A stretch of DNA of 35,077 nucleotides from Methylomicrobium sp. (GTDB taxonomy: Bacteria; Pseudomonadota; Gammaproteobacteria; Methylococcales; Methylomonadaceae), in contig JAGXSU010000040.1 of the NCBI GenBank assembly GCA_018333785.1, positions 1 to 35,077 on the forward strand, written 5' to 3'. Below are positions 19,393 to 28,740 of this stretch, in pieces; position 1 is the stretch's first letter, and each line of letters starts with the position of its first letter. Under the pieces are notes generated by a model. That model did not search any database. It was not told the origin of the DNA and saw nothing but the letters and a program-made list of their open reading frames with translations. Both the position numbers and the translations under genes were made by a program.

Positions 19393-20052
19393 ATGGAAAA
19401 CGAGTTTTATGTTGCCTTAGGTCCGCTGATGATAAGTGGTTCTGTCATAACTACATGGGGTATCATGCTGGTCATTGCCTGTCTGGCCTGGATTTCAACG
19501 CGGCATCTGGAAAGGCTGCCGGATTCAGTGCAAACCACTGTTGAAACTATCGTGTCGGCTATTGATGAAGCCATTCTTGCCGTTGCACCACAACACGGGC
19601 GGCAGATTTTGCCTTTTATTGCAACCCTCTGGTTGTTTTTACTGATTGCCAATTTGGTTGGCTTGATCCCCGGGTTGCATTCCCCCACTCGTGATCTGTC
19701 AGTGACTTGCGCCTTGGCTGTGCTGGTGTTTTTTTCAGCACACTGGTTTGGCATCAAAAATCTGGGTTTGAAGAAATACCTGCGTCATTATTTATCACCC
19801 AGCCCGATTTTATTACCGTTTCATTTGATCAGTGAATTGTCCCGAACGCTGGCACTGGCCATTCGCCTCTTCGGCAATATCATGAGCCTGGAAATGGCTG
19901 CCATGTTAATTTTGTTGGTGGCCGGTTTCCTGGCCCCTATTCCGATTTTAATGCTGCACATCATCGAAGCCTTGGTGCAAGCCTATATTTTCGGCATGCT
20001 GGCTTTGATCTATCTGGCCGGTGCCATGCAGTCCCAACAACCTAACTCATAG
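19393..20052 (+). CDS. atpB: N-type ATPase Fo subunit a
   Basis: A 219-residue membrane protein forming the ion half-channels beside the c-ring. Five to six hydrophobic segments are visible. The essential arginine is present in LALAIRLFGNIMS (about residue 158), and the ISELSRTLALAIRLFGN block and the final IIEALVQAYIFGMLALIYL helix match subunit a. It is shorter than the E. coli protein (271), as is normal for the N-type. AGG lies eight bases before the ATG at 19393. Confidence 0.95.
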   Translation: MENEFYVALGPLMISGSVITTWGIMLVIACLAWISTRHLERLPDSVQTTVETIVSAIDEAILAVAPQHGRQILPFIATLWLFLLIANLVGLIPGLHSPTRDLSVTCALAVLVFFSAHWFGIKNLGLKKYLRHYLSPSPILLPFHLISELSRTLALAIRLFGNIMSLEMAAMLILLVAGFLAPIPILMLHIIEALVQAYIFGMLALIYLAGAMQSQQPNS

Positions 20053-20061
20053 GAAACGAGC

Positions 20062-20331
20062 GTGTCAGAAATTTCTCTTATCGTATTTGGATCAAGTGTC
20101 GCGGCAATCATCGGTATTGCATTGGGTGTCATGTTGCCGGCGCTGGCCATGGGAAAGGCGATCAGCAGTGCATTGGAAGCTATTTCCCGACAACCGGAAG
20201 CGGAACGCTCGATTATGCGGACCTTGTTTATAGGATTGGCGATGATTGAATCGTTGGCAATCTATTGTCTAGTGATCATTTTGATTGTGTTATTCAAAAA
20301 TCCGCTGCTTGAGTACATTATCAATAAGTGA
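20062..20331 (+). CDS. atpE: N-type ATPase Fo subunit c
   Basis: An 89-residue hairpin of two membrane helices joined by the polar RQPEAE loop (43-48); many copies form the rotor ring. The ion-binding carboxylate is E63, followed by S64 and Y68 (IESLAIY). The first helix has PALAMGKA at 26-33, where comparable N-type proteins have a glutamate or glutamine (PALGEG-like); here the position is M30. The GTG start at 20062 has AGGAAA about seven bases upstream. It is followed by the operon's longest gap (65 bases), which holds a small hairpin at 20364-20381. Confidence 0.95.
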   Translation: MSEISLIVFGSSVAAIIGIALGVMLPALAMGKAISSALEAISRQPEAERSIMRTLFIGLAMIESLAIYCLVIILIVLFKNPLLEYIINK

Positions 20332-20363
20332 AAAGCCGAAAATTCCAACGTCACGGAACTGCA

Positions 20364-20381
20364 CGTTAATGCTTTTTAACG
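20364..20381 (+). promoter_or_regulatory. Small stem-loop between atpE and atpF
   Basis: CGTTAA (20364-20369) pairs with TTAACG (20376-20381) around a six-base loop. It lies in the 65-base gap after the c-subunit gene. It could modestly protect or uncouple the upstream message, since subunit c is needed in excess. The stem is short and AT-rich, so this is a weak call. Confidence 0.3.
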
Positions 20382-20396
20382 ATTCACCCGTCATAA

Positions 20397-21152
20397 ATGC
20401 TTATGGATTTTAACGTCTCGACCTTTTTTCTTGAAATAATCAACTTCCTGATATTGCTGTGGGTGCTGCAAAGGCTGTTTTATAAACCTTTATTGGAGGT
20501 TATCGCCAAGCGCAAGCGCTTTATCGACCAGACCGTCACCGAAGCCGATACGACCCGGCAACAGGCCGAAGCGCTCCGCGACCAGTATCAAAATCGGCAA
20601 CAGCAGTGGGAACAGGAAAAGCAGGTTGCCCTGGTCAGTTTTAACCAACAAATTGAAGCGGAAAGAACCCTGCAATTGAATAAACTGGTTGCTGATCTTG
20701 AGGATGAAAAGCAAAAATTACAGGTATCGGTATCCCGTCAGCAAGAAGAATTCAAAATGCTGGCCGAAAAACAGGCTTTAAAAAACGGCGCCCGATTCGC
20801 CGCATTATTGCTGCAACAAACGGCTTCTGATGAATTGGAAGCAAAATTGACAAGCCTGTTAATCGATAAACTATCAAGCTTACCGGATGAATGCAGTTCT
20901 TCGCTCAACCTGCTGAAAACTAAAAAATCCATACCCATAAAAATAAGCAGTGCATACCCCCTGCCTAATGAGCTTCGCGAACAACTCGAACTAAAACTTA
21001 ACGCATTGATCGATGGCAGTATCAACTTTCAATACTTTCAGGCTGAGGAATTAATTGCAGGCGTGCGTATCGATATCGGCTCATGGGAGTTAAATGCGAA
21101 TCTTCAACACGAATTAAGCGCATTTGCCGAGCTTGCTGATGAAATCGTTTAA
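20397..21152 (+). CDS. atpF: N-type ATPase subunit b with delta-like C terminus
   Basis: A 251-residue peripheral-stalk protein. Residues 9-31 are the membrane anchor (STFFLEIINFLILLWVLQRLF), followed by a long charged coiled coil (about 40-130) that reaches up F1. The C-terminal third is unlike a plain b subunit (about 156 residues): LTSLLIDKLSSL and then ELIAGVRIDIGSWELNANLQHELSAF resemble the end of subunit delta (GG-v-i-iG...d-s-l...L). The protein is therefore a b-delta fusion, which explains why no separate delta gene exists in the operon, as is usual for N-type ATPases. A second ATG two codons downstream (20403) is an alternative start. Confidence 0.9.
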   Translation: MLMDFNVSTFFLEIINFLILLWVLQRLFYKPLLEVIAKRKRFIDQTVTEADTTRQQAEALRDQYQNRQQQWEQEKQVALVSFNQQIEAERTLQLNKLVADLEDEKQKLQVSVSRQQEEFKMLAEKQALKNGARFAALLLQQTASDELEAKLTSLLIDKLSSLPDECSSSLNLLKTKKSIPIKISSAYPLPNELREQLELKLNALIDGSINFQYFQAEELIAGVRIDIGSWELNANLQHELSAFAELADEIV

Positions 21153-21173
21153 GTCAAACAGCGGTATCCGCCC

Positions 21174-22655
21174 ATGCCTGTAACCCGTGTTCTTGATCAA
21201 CAATCTGAATGGTTAGACAGTTATCAGCCGGGGCTGCGGGTCAGAGAAAAAGGCAGTGTCGTCTCCATCGGCGACGGCATCAGCTGGATCAAAGGCTTGC
21301 CTTCCGCAGCGATTGAAGATGTTTTGATTTTTGCCGATGGCAGCCGGGGTATGGTTTTTGACCTTAACCATGACAGAATCGGTGCAATCTTACTCTATGA
21401 AACAGACTCGCTAACGGCCGGGACGTCTGTTCGCCTGGCCAAACATTCGCTCAGTATCCCCGTCGGCAACGAATTTATCGGCCGGATTGTTGATCCTATG
21501 GGTATGCCGCTGGATGGCTTGGCTGCCCCCGTCTCATTCATGCGAGAAAATCTTGAAAAGGCCTCGCCAGCCATTACGGCACGGGATTTCGTTGAAAAGC
21601 CCTTGTACACCGGCATCAAAATTATTGACACCTTGATACCCATAGGAAAAGGTCAGCGCCAGTTGATCATTGGCGATGAAGGCTTAGGCAGAAGCTCGAT
21701 TGCCATTGACGCGGTGATCAATCAAAAAAATCAGAATGTTATCTGCATTTACGTGTTGATCGGTCAAAAACGTTCAGCCGTGGTCAACACCATAGAGATT
21801 TTAAGAAAACAAGGCGCGCTTGATTACACGGTCTGCGTTGTTGCAGAAGCAACAGCATTGCCAGGTCTGCAATATATCGCGCCGTTTGCCGGTTGCGCGT
21901 TGGCCGATTATTGGATGTCTCAAGGCAGAGATACGCTGATTATTTACGATGATTTATCCACCCACGCCAAAACCTACCGGGAACTGTCGTTATTATTGCG
22001 TCGTCCGCCGGGCAGAGAGGCTTATCCGGGGGATATTTTCTTTGTCCATTCCAGATTACTGGAAAGATCGACGCGCTTAAATGGAAAAAACGGCGGCGGC
22101 AGCATGACCGCGTTGCCTATTGTCGAAACTCAGCAAGGTGAAATTTCGGCTTATATTCCCACCAATCTGATTTCAATTACCGACGGTCAGATCTATCTGG
22201 ACAGCAACCTCTTCGTTTCAGGATTTCGTCCGGCGATTGATATTACCAAATCGGTTTCGCGGATTGGCGGCAAAGCTCAACATCACGCAATACGTGATCA
22301 AGCCGGTAAAATGAAACTGGATTACCTGCAGTTTCTGGAACTGGAAACCTTTACCCGCTTCGGGCAACGTCTTGAAGCTTCGATGGAGGAGCGCATCAAA
22401 CGCGGCAGAATTTTGCGGGAAATACTCAAGCAAGATCGGCTGTCACCGCTGAGCAATCTCTTTCAGCTTGCCTGGCTAAAAAGCTTCAATGGCGGTTATT
22501 TCGATGCAGTTGACCTGTCTGAAATTGGGCCAATGCTCAGCAAAATTGAACAGCGCTTGCACACATCGGGCCTGATACTTGACAGCAGCGAAGAGCAATG
22601 GCGAGGGGCTCTTGATGAATGGTTTAAGCCATCAGCGGAGGCCAAAGACACATGA
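21174..22655 (+). CDS. atpA: N-type ATPase F1 subunit alpha with altered P-loop
   Basis: A 493-residue alpha subunit, the non-catalytic partner of beta. Family blocks are intact: [43 protein letters not shown] and the arginine-finger block [11 protein letters not shown]. The Walker A motif, normally GDRQTGKT-like, reads GDEGLGRS at 167-174, so the lysine that grips nucleotide phosphates is R173 and the following threonine is serine. The bases (GGCGATGAAGGCTTAGGCAG) are clean, with no frameshift. This should weaken or abolish nucleotide binding at the non-catalytic sites. It overlaps atpG by four bases. Confidence 0.95.
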   Translation: MPVTRVLDQQSEWLDSYQPGLRVREKGSVVSIGDGISWIKGLPSAAIEDVLIFADGSRGMVFDLNHDRIGAILLYETDSLTAGTSVRLAKHSLSIPVGNEFIGRIVDPMGMPLDGLAAPVSFMRENLEKASPAITARDFVEKPLYTGIKIIDTLIPIGKGQRQLIIGDEGLGRSSIAIDAVINQKNQNVICIYVLIGQKRSAVVNTIEILRKQGALDYTVCVVAEATALPGLQYIAPFAGCALADYWMSQGRDTLIIYDDLSTHAKTYRELSLLLRRPPGREAYPGDIFFVHSRLLERSTRLNGKNGGGSMTALPIVETQQGEISAYIPTNLISITDGQIYLDSNLFVSGFRPAIDITKSVSRIGGKAQHHAIRDQAGKMKLDYLQFLELETFTRFGQRLEASMEERIKRGRILREILKQDRLSPLSNLFQLAWLKSFNGGYFDAVDLSEIGPMLSKIEQRLHTSGLILDSSEEQWRGALDEWFKPSAEAKDT

Positions 22656-23488
22656 GCCAAAGCCGCGAACTGCAACTGCATATTGGGCAAATGAACGAAA
22701 TACGCAGTATTTTAAATTCGATGAAAAATCTCGCGTTGATCGAAATCCATAAATTAGCCCGCTTCCAGGTCATTCAAGGCTGTGCGGTTGCAAATATTGA
22801 ACAGGCGGCGCTTGATTTTCTGGATCATTATCCGGGGCTTAAAGCGGATGAAACGGATATGACGCACATTTACGTTTTGATAGGCACAGAGCGGGGGTTT
22901 TGCGGCGATTTTAATGAACAATTGATCCGGGCGATTCCAGTGCAGGCAAACCGGGGTATCATCGCTATTGGCTCCCGCTTGCTCAGTAAATTTTCTGAGC
23001 ATGAGCTGAATCTGCTTGCCTCTATTGAAGGCGCAACGGTAGTCGAAGAAGTACCGACTGCTCTCAATCGTTTGATTGCAGCGATTAATTCACTGCAAAA
23101 AAATTACAGTACTCTGGCTTTGACAGTCATTTACCATGAAAACGAATTCAGAAGCATCAGACAACGGCAACTTATCCCCCCTTTTTATCCTCAGCTTAAA
23201 CGCAAACCCCTGACCAATAATCGTCCGTTACTGACGCTTGATCCTGACGCATTTTTCCTGGGTTTGATAGACCACTACTTATTCGCCGTGTTACACGAAA
23301 TTTTTTATATTTCTCTCGTAGCAGAAAATCATCTGCGCCTTCAGCACCTGGAAGGAGCCGTCAAGCACGTAGATACAGAAACGTTCAAATTGCATCGTAA
23401 ATCACAAATTTACCGGCAAGAAGAAATCACTGAAGAGATTGAGGTCATCCTGCTCAATACAGAAAGTGGTTTGCATGAGGGTTCCTAA
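22652..23488 (+). CDS. atpG: N-type ATPase F1 subunit gamma
   Basis: A 278-residue central-stalk rotor subunit. The N-terminal helix ([26 protein letters not shown]) and the Rossmann-like block [18 protein letters not shown] match the family. The C-terminal helix, which enters the beta barrel, is present but diverged, as in other N-type gamma subunits. GGAGG lies about nine bases before the ATG, which overlaps the atpA stop (ATGA). It is the last gene of the operon; downstream is a palindromic repeat and then a convergent gene, with no obvious poly-T terminator. Confidence 0.88.
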   Translation: MSQSRELQLHIGQMNEIRSILNSMKNLALIEIHKLARFQVIQGCAVANIEQAALDFLDHYPGLKADETDMTHIYVLIGTERGFCGDFNEQLIRAIPVQANRGIIAIGSRLLSKFSEHELNLLASIEGATVVEEVPTALNRLIAAINSLQKNYSTLALTVIYHENEFRSIRQRQLIPPFYPQLKRKPLTNNRPLLTLDPDAFFLGLIDHYLFAVLHEIFYISLVAENHLRLQHLEGAVKHVDTETFKLHRKSQIYRQEEITEEIEVILLNTESGLHEGS

Positions 23489-23561
23489 CCGAGCATGAAA
23501 GTCCTGCATTCGCCCCGTCAAATGAGAGTGCTAGGTGTTGAGGAGATAGCGGTCACTCGCC

Positions 23562-23626
23562 CGACAGGACGCCGTGAATACGTCCATGTAGGCTTGACGG
23601 CGGCTCCCTGCCGCCGACACCTGTCG
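23562..23626. repeat. REP-like palindromic repeat between convergent genes
   Basis: Outer arms CGACAGG (23562-23568) and CCTGTCG (23620-23626) pair perfectly, and inside lies a strong hairpin at 23598-23616 with 7-base arms CGGCGGC/GCCGCCG around TCCCT. I recall very similar elements dispersed in Methylococcales genomes, but cannot verify that here. It sits between the converging atpG and adaptor genes, where it could also block transcription readthrough. Confidence 0.7.
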
Positions 23627-23697
23627 ATCGAGCAACCGCTCCCTCTTCGGTTCGTGTACTTTCACGGTAATCATAAAGATCAGTCAGCCCATCAAAA

Positions 23698-24537
23698 TCA
23701 GGTTTTGGGTAAAGCCGGGCCTTTGCCATTGTTAAAATAAACCTTACATCTAAGACCCGCAGGAATCTTATGATCCGAATTGGGTAGATTCAATCGGATA
23801 CCGAAGGTACCGCTGGATGCGTGAATGACCGGGTCGACTACAATCACGCGGGCATGAAAAACAGCATCTGCCGACTGTTCCGCTGTCACTTCAGCGTCCA
23901 TTCCCACCTGAATGCTGCCCAGCATATGGATGGGCGCAATCACCTCGACATTAAGCGGATCGATTTGCGCGATTTTTACCACGGGTTGATCTTCCACATA
24001 TTCACCGGGAGATTTCATCCGTTCGACCACCACGCCGTCGACGGTGCTCTTTAAATGGCGTTGATCAAGAATTTCCTGAGCATGATCCAATTCCAGCTGG
24101 GCGACATGATAGAGTTCCAGGGCTTTTTTATGCTCATAATCGGCTATCACGCTCATCGTTTTGGCATCGTCAAACTCATGGAGAGAAGCGAGCTTTTTGT
24201 TAAATAACGATTCCAATTGTTCAGACGTACGTTTTTTTAACTCCAGATCGGCTTTACGCGCATGAATATCACTCTCCATTTTGGCTCGTGCTTTCATGAG
24301 TCGAACATTGGACTCTTCCACACCCGATTTCAATTTAGCGACAATCTGCCCTTTTTTGACCGTATCACCTCGCTCTACGGTTACCGTCTCGAGAATGCCT
24401 TGTACCGGACTGCTGATTTCAACCACATCATGCGGTTCGATCAGACAATCCAGAGCGTTTTGCTCATCAGCCTGAATAGACGCGCTGGTTACAATCAAAA
24501 ATGAAAAAATCAATAAATTTCGATGCATTTTGCTCAC
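23698..24537 (-). CDS. Periplasmic adaptor (HlyD/membrane fusion family)
   Basis: A 279-residue exported protein: signal peptide with likely cleavage after SIQA (about residue 23), a split lipoyl (barrel-sandwich) domain (ISSPVQGILETVTVERGDTV and VDGVVVERMKSPGEYV), a coiled-coil hairpin (about 75-160) and a beta-barrel. This is the RND/ABC adaptor layout, without an inner-membrane anchor. The GTG at 24537 has AGGGA eight bases upstream; the ATG at 24528 is an alternative. It starts ten bases after the SecA-like stop and is the last gene of the export cluster. It probably bridges the inner-membrane export parts to an outer-membrane channel, which is not in this window. Confidence 0.85.
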   Translation of the reverse strand: MSKMHRNLLIFSFLIVTSASIQADEQNALDCLIEPHDVVEISSPVQGILETVTVERGDTVKKGQIVAKLKSGVEESNVRLMKARAKMESDIHARKADLELKKRTSEQLESLFNKKLASLHEFDDAKTMSVIADYEHKKALELYHVAQLELDHAQEILDQRHLKSTVDGVVVERMKSPGEYVEDQPVVKIAQIDPLNVEVIAPIHMLGSIQVGMDAEVTAEQSADAVFHARVIVVDPVIHASSGTFGIRLNLPNSDHKIPAGLRCKVYFNNGKGPALPKT

Positions 24538-24547
24538 TGTGAAATCC

Positions 24548-26545
24548 CTATTCCGCCTTACCTGAAAAAGCCAATAGATTCTGTAGATTCAAGTCCATTT
24601 GCAATAATGCGGCACGGATCGCCGCATGATGACGCTCTGCCCGGGTTTGTGTTCTTGTGAATAAGGCATGAGCCAACCATCGATAACCTGAACTGTTGCG
24701 TTTGCCCATTTTCCTCAAGGCCTTAACTAGCCAGGAGGAACCGTATTTTTTCACAATTTCATCCTCAAGAGACAACACCATTTCATAACTGCCTTGATCA
24801 CCCTGACGGCCGCAACGGCCGAATAATTGCCGGTCAATTCGCCGGGCTTCATGACATTCCGAAACGATAACGTGCAAACCACCCAATTCATTGATTCCCG
24901 GTGCCAGCTTGATATCGGTCCCTCGCCCCGCCATATTGGTGGCGACCGTAATGCCTCCCCGGGTTCCTGCGTTCTGAACAATACTGGCTTCATCAGCATC
25001 TTGTCTGGCATTCAAAACATGATGCGGTAAACCTCGCGCATACAATAACTGACCTAAATATTCCGACGCTTCCACCGAACGGGTCCCTACCAATACAGGC
25101 CTGCCCTGTTGATGAATTTCACAGATGCGTTGCACGATCCCTTCCCATTTTTTTTGAGCCGTCACATAGTATTTTGTCGGCAATTGCTTTTTTTGAATCG
25201 CTTTGTTGGGCGGTATTCTGATGACCGGAATCCGATAAACCGAGAAAAGTTCTTGCCTCACCTCCTGGGCTGTACCGGTCATACCCGCCAAATGCAGGTA
25301 ACGCTGAAAAAAAGTCTGATAGCTTATTCGGGCAATGGTTTCCTTTTGATCGCTCATCGCGCACCCCTCCTTGGTTTCTATCATTTGATGCAGCCCTTTT
25401 TCCCAGGAGCGATCCGCCATGACCCGCCCGGTAAATTCATCGATAATCAGCACCTTGCCGTCTTTCACCAGATAATGAATGTCTTTCAAAAACAAATGCA
25501 GCGCGGATAAACCCTGCAGTACCAATTCGCGGCTTCGTCTGCCCGAGGACCAAATGCCCGACAACGGCTCAACCATCTTCTCGACGCGCAGAATGCCCGA
25601 TTCAGTCAATTCCAGAGCGTGATTACGGTGATTGATCAAAAAGTCCTTACCGGCTTTAAGTTGTTCGGCTATCTGCAAAGCTTGCTGATACACCAAAAGC
25701 TGTTGAAGCGATTGCTTTTCTCTGGAGAGTATCAGCGGTGTTCGCGACTCGTCGACCAGCACGCTATCGGCTTCATCCACTATGGCAAAACACAATCCTC
25801 GCAGTAATAAACGAGCTGATTTAACGTGCTGCTCTGCATATAAATTATTCAATTGCAGGTGCAGACGGCTACTATTTCGACCCAAAACCAGGCGGTCTTT
25901 TAAATAATCAAAGGTCAACTGCTTGTTACTGCAATAGGTAATATCACAGGCATAAGCCGCCCGACGGGCTGCAAAATCCATATTTTCGGTAATGGTTCCC
26001 ACGCTCAAGCCAAGCGCCTGATAAACAGGCCCCATCAACTCGGCATCACGTTTCACCAGATAATCATTGACGGTAACGACATGCACCGGAACACCGGCCA
26101 TAGCGGCTGTGCAGGCAGGCAGCGTCGCTGTTAAGGTTTTGCCTTCACCGGTGTCCATTTCAGCGATCATGCCTTTCACCATGACCCAGCCGCCTATCAG
26201 CTGAACATCAAAATGGCGCATCGACAAATGACGCCCTGCAATTTCCCGAATCATGGCAAAAGCGTCGATCATTGTGTCATCCTCGAAACCTTTCAGATGC
26301 AAGGCCGACTTAATCTGTTTGATGCGGCTTTGAAGCTCACTGTCGTTGAGCTTTTCGAATTGTTCACCCTGTTTTTTTATTTTTACGGCAATTGATGATA
26401 AGGATTTTTGATTATGTTTAAACGTTTGATTGGCAAAATTACCCGCCCGTAACAAGGCATTGTCAAGAAAATTGACCTGCCGACTGGTTTTTTCAGGGTA
26501 CAAGCCCTGCAAAATACCGGGCTTAAATACGGATCGGCTTGCCAT
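24548..26545 (-). CDS. secA: SecA paralogue lacking the C-terminal third
   Basis: A 665-residue SecA-family motor, against about 900 for housekeeping SecA. The two motor domains and the preprotein cross-linking domain are intact: Walker A MDTGEGKT (130-137), VDEADSVLVDESRTPL (256-270), IIDEFTGRVM, LAGMTGTA, TNMAGRGTDI and GRCGRQGD. The protein ends soon after the first long helix of the scaffold domain (RTQTRAERHHAAIRAALL). It therefore lacks the helical wing, the two-helix finger and the C-terminal zinc-binding tail that bind SecB and lipids. It is probably a dedicated motor for the large protein encoded nearby. It starts 35 bases after the M50 gene and precedes the adaptor by ten. Confidence 0.9.
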   Translation of the reverse strand: MASRSVFKPGILQGLYPEKTSRQVNFLDNALLRAGNFANQTFKHNQKSLSSIAVKIKKQGEQFEKLNDSELQSRIKQIKSALHLKGFEDDTMIDAFAMIREIAGRHLSMRHFDVQLIGGWVMVKGMIAEMDTGEGKTLTATLPACTAAMAGVPVHVVTVNDYLVKRDAELMGPVYQALGLSVGTITENMDFAARRAAYACDITYCSNKQLTFDYLKDRLVLGRNSSRLHLQLNNLYAEQHVKSARLLLRGLCFAIVDEADSVLVDESRTPLILSREKQSLQQLLVYQQALQIAEQLKAGKDFLINHRNHALELTESGILRVEKMVEPLSGIWSSGRRSRELVLQGLSALHLFLKDIHYLVKDGKVLIIDEFTGRVMADRSWEKGLHQMIETKEGCAMSDQKETIARISYQTFFQRYLHLAGMTGTAQEVRQELFSVYRIPVIRIPPNKAIQKKQLPTKYYVTAQKKWEGIVQRICEIHQQGRPVLVGTRSVEASEYLGQLLYARGLPHHVLNARQDADEASIVQNAGTRGGITVATNMAGRGTDIKLAPGINELGGLHVIVSECHEARRIDRQLFGRCGRQGDQGSYEMVLSLEDEIVKKYGSSWLVKALRKMGKRNSSGYRWLAHALFTRTQTRAERHHAAIRAALLQMDLNLQNLLAFSGKAE

Positions 26546-26580
26546 AAAAGATTTGCCCTTGTTCTTTGAAAACAGTTTTA

Positions 26581-28728
26581 CTAAACACTAAACGTTCTTA
26601 AAAATAACTGGCGGCCTAAGCGGTACCATTGCAAGGCCAACGGTTCCAGACCGTGATCAAAGCGGATATAAACCCGTTCACCGATGTTTTTAACCTCAGT
26701 ACCGGGCGGAAAAGCCAGTTCGATATGAAAAACAGGCTCGAAGGCCTTTTCGCCTTTTTCATCCGTCGGCTTGACAGGGATGGTCCCACCCCCGGTTAAA
26801 CCCAGTGCAGCGCTGGGCAGAACATCCGAGGCTGCAGGGATCTCACGCAGTATCGCGGCCGAGGACAGTTGCCTGATGTTCCCCGCCAAACGCATTTCGA
26901 CCTTACCGGTGTGCGCTCTGACCAAACCGATATTGTCTTGCGTGACCACCGCACGAACAGTGGTAATCGGATAATTGACAACATAGCCCACCAAATCGCC
27001 TTTATGCAAAAAACGGTCTTTCAAATCTTCGGCATTGGGGACGATAAAAACACCGTGACTCTCGCTTTTTACCGTCAAACGATCGATGCGTTCGGTCAAA
27101 TCCGCCATTTCAGCATCGATCGATTTAATCTGCTCTTCAATGATCTGTGCTTTAACCCTGTCTTCGACCCGGAACTCATTCAGTTTTGATTGCAATTCTT
27201 CCCTCTGGTAATGAAGAATATTTTTCTTCAGTTTCAACAGAGGGTCATCCATCTCTACAAGTACGTCACCCGCTTGAACAACGGTATTGGACCGCACTTT
27301 CAGTTGAACCACAAAACCTTCAGCCCCGGCGCGCACTTTCGCCTGTTCCGGCAACCAGACAATTCCTTGCGCATAGGTATTTAAAGGCATAGGAAATAAC
27401 AGCAGAAAGCCCGAGACCGTGATCACCAAAGCCGCACTGCTGGCGATGACTCTGACCCTGTTTTGCTGAATCATCGGATTATTGAAAATAAACCGTAGGC
27501 TTTTTCCCAATGGCACCAAAATCATGGTTCCAACTGCCCATAGTGCGAGGATAATGCCTATCAGAAAAAATTGGCTGGCGACAAAAAAGGTGATCGAAAA
27601 CGTAATCAGCATCCTGTAACAAAAGGACACCGAGCCGTAAATCAGAAACCAAAAGCGCTCGCCTTTAGCGCTCACCGGAGAGGTCAGAGTCTTTAATCCG
27701 AAGACATAATGCTGAAACAGATAGCCGATATAATTGCTGGCGCGGCTGCCTAAATTGGGAATTTCAATCAGATCGGCAAAAATATAATAGCCATCGAAGC
27801 GCAAGAGCGGATTACCATTAAAAAACAGGGTCGAAACACCGCCTATCAACATCACGTTATAGGCAATGGCCCGGACCATGCCTGGCTCGACATTAAGCCA
27901 AACAAATAACGCTAAAGCAGCCAAAAATAATTCGACCGCCATACCTGCCGCGCCGACAACGGCGCGTTTCTTTTTATCCCGAAAACCCCACGAACTGGAG
28001 GCATCAACATAAGGAATGGGCATAAAAACCAGCAGCATAACGCCCATTTCATGAACTTCACCTCCCCATACCTTGGCAGCAAAGGCGTGACCCAATTCGT
28101 GCAGCAGCTTTACCACTGGATAAACAAAAAACAACAACACCAGATTGCCGGGCTCCCATACCCGATCGGACACATTCATGGACAGATCAACCCAATGTGC
28201 ACCCGCCAAAATTAAAGCAGTAATGACGGTACTCAGCCACAACAAGGCACCGAACCAGCCGAACAAGGGTCTAAACAAAAAAAGCCAGCGATCGAGAAAT
28301 TTATCCGGATCCCACAACGGAAACCTGATGGACAAAGGACTTTTGAGCTTTTGCAGCCATTTGCCGCGTTGTTTTTTCTCATAGCGTTGAAACAGATCCA
28401 GCGTGTCGGGCGGAACATCACATAACAACAAATCGCTGCTGTGTAATTGCCCCAACAGCTTGACCATTTCATCCTGGGTCGGCGCATCATCGCCCAACTG
28501 TTCAAGCGCTATTTCCCATATCTCCTGAAAATGTCGCCGCCCGTTCATCAACGAAATGATGTAATGCGCCTGCGGGGAAAAACGATGATTAAGACTGCTG
28601 GAAAAATCCTGCAAAACATACCAGAGCTGCCCCCGGTAGTGATGTCGATGAATTTGAACATGCCCTTTTAACCGGGGCTGTAAACCGGCAATTCGGTACC
28701 AGGAAGAACTAAACATCGATTCAGACAT
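26581..28728 (-). CDS. M50 site-2-protease-like membrane protein fused to HlyD domain
   Basis: A 715-residue fusion. The first ~110 residues resemble a PqqD-like domain (QLWYVLQDFSSS, FSPQAHYIISLMNGRRHFQEIW). Next is a polytopic M50 metallopeptidase-like core with HELGH (210-214) and NPLLRFDGYY (306-315), the zinc-binding motif and its distal aspartate. After a membrane segment near 440-460 comes an HlyD-like adaptor part: lipoyl halves (VRAGAEGFVVQLKVRSNTVVQ and later VKSESHGVFIVP), coiled coil and beta-barrel. GGAG precedes the ATG. It lies between the PilZ-GAF-HlyD gene (12 bases upstream) and the SecA-like gene. It may process or thread an exported protein while anchoring the adaptor. Confidence 0.82.
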   Translation of the reverse strand: MSESMFSSSWYRIAGLQPRLKGHVQIHRHHYRGQLWYVLQDFSSSLNHRFSPQAHYIISLMNGRRHFQEIWEIALEQLGDDAPTQDEMVKLLGQLHSSDLLLCDVPPDTLDLFQRYEKKQRGKWLQKLKSPLSIRFPLWDPDKFLDRWLFLFRPLFGWFGALLWLSTVITALILAGAHWVDLSMNVSDRVWEPGNLVLLFFVYPVVKLLHELGHAFAAKVWGGEVHEMGVMLLVFMPIPYVDASSSWGFRDKKKRAVVGAAGMAVELFLAALALFVWLNVEPGMVRAIAYNVMLIGGVSTLFFNGNPLLRFDGYYIFADLIEIPNLGSRASNYIGYLFQHYVFGLKTLTSPVSAKGERFWFLIYGSVSFCYRMLITFSITFFVASQFFLIGIILALWAVGTMILVPLGKSLRFIFNNPMIQQNRVRVIASSAALVITVSGFLLLFPMPLNTYAQGIVWLPEQAKVRAGAEGFVVQLKVRSNTVVQAGDVLVEMDDPLLKLKKNILHYQREELQSKLNEFRVEDRVKAQIIEEQIKSIDAEMADLTERIDRLTVKSESHGVFIVPNAEDLKDRFLHKGDLVGYVVNYPITTVRAVVTQDNIGLVRAHTGKVEMRLAGNIRQLSSAAILREIPAASDVLPSAALGLTGGGTIPVKPTDEKGEKAFEPVFHIELAFPPGTEVKNIGERVYIRFDHGLEPLALQWYRLGRQLFLRTFSV

Positions 28729-28740
28729 CGTGCTTCTCCG

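Noticed and set aside
23495-23740. Open frame of 81 codons after atpG
   Set aside because: It runs through the palindromic repeat and into the end of the convergent adaptor gene; its composition is not protein-like.
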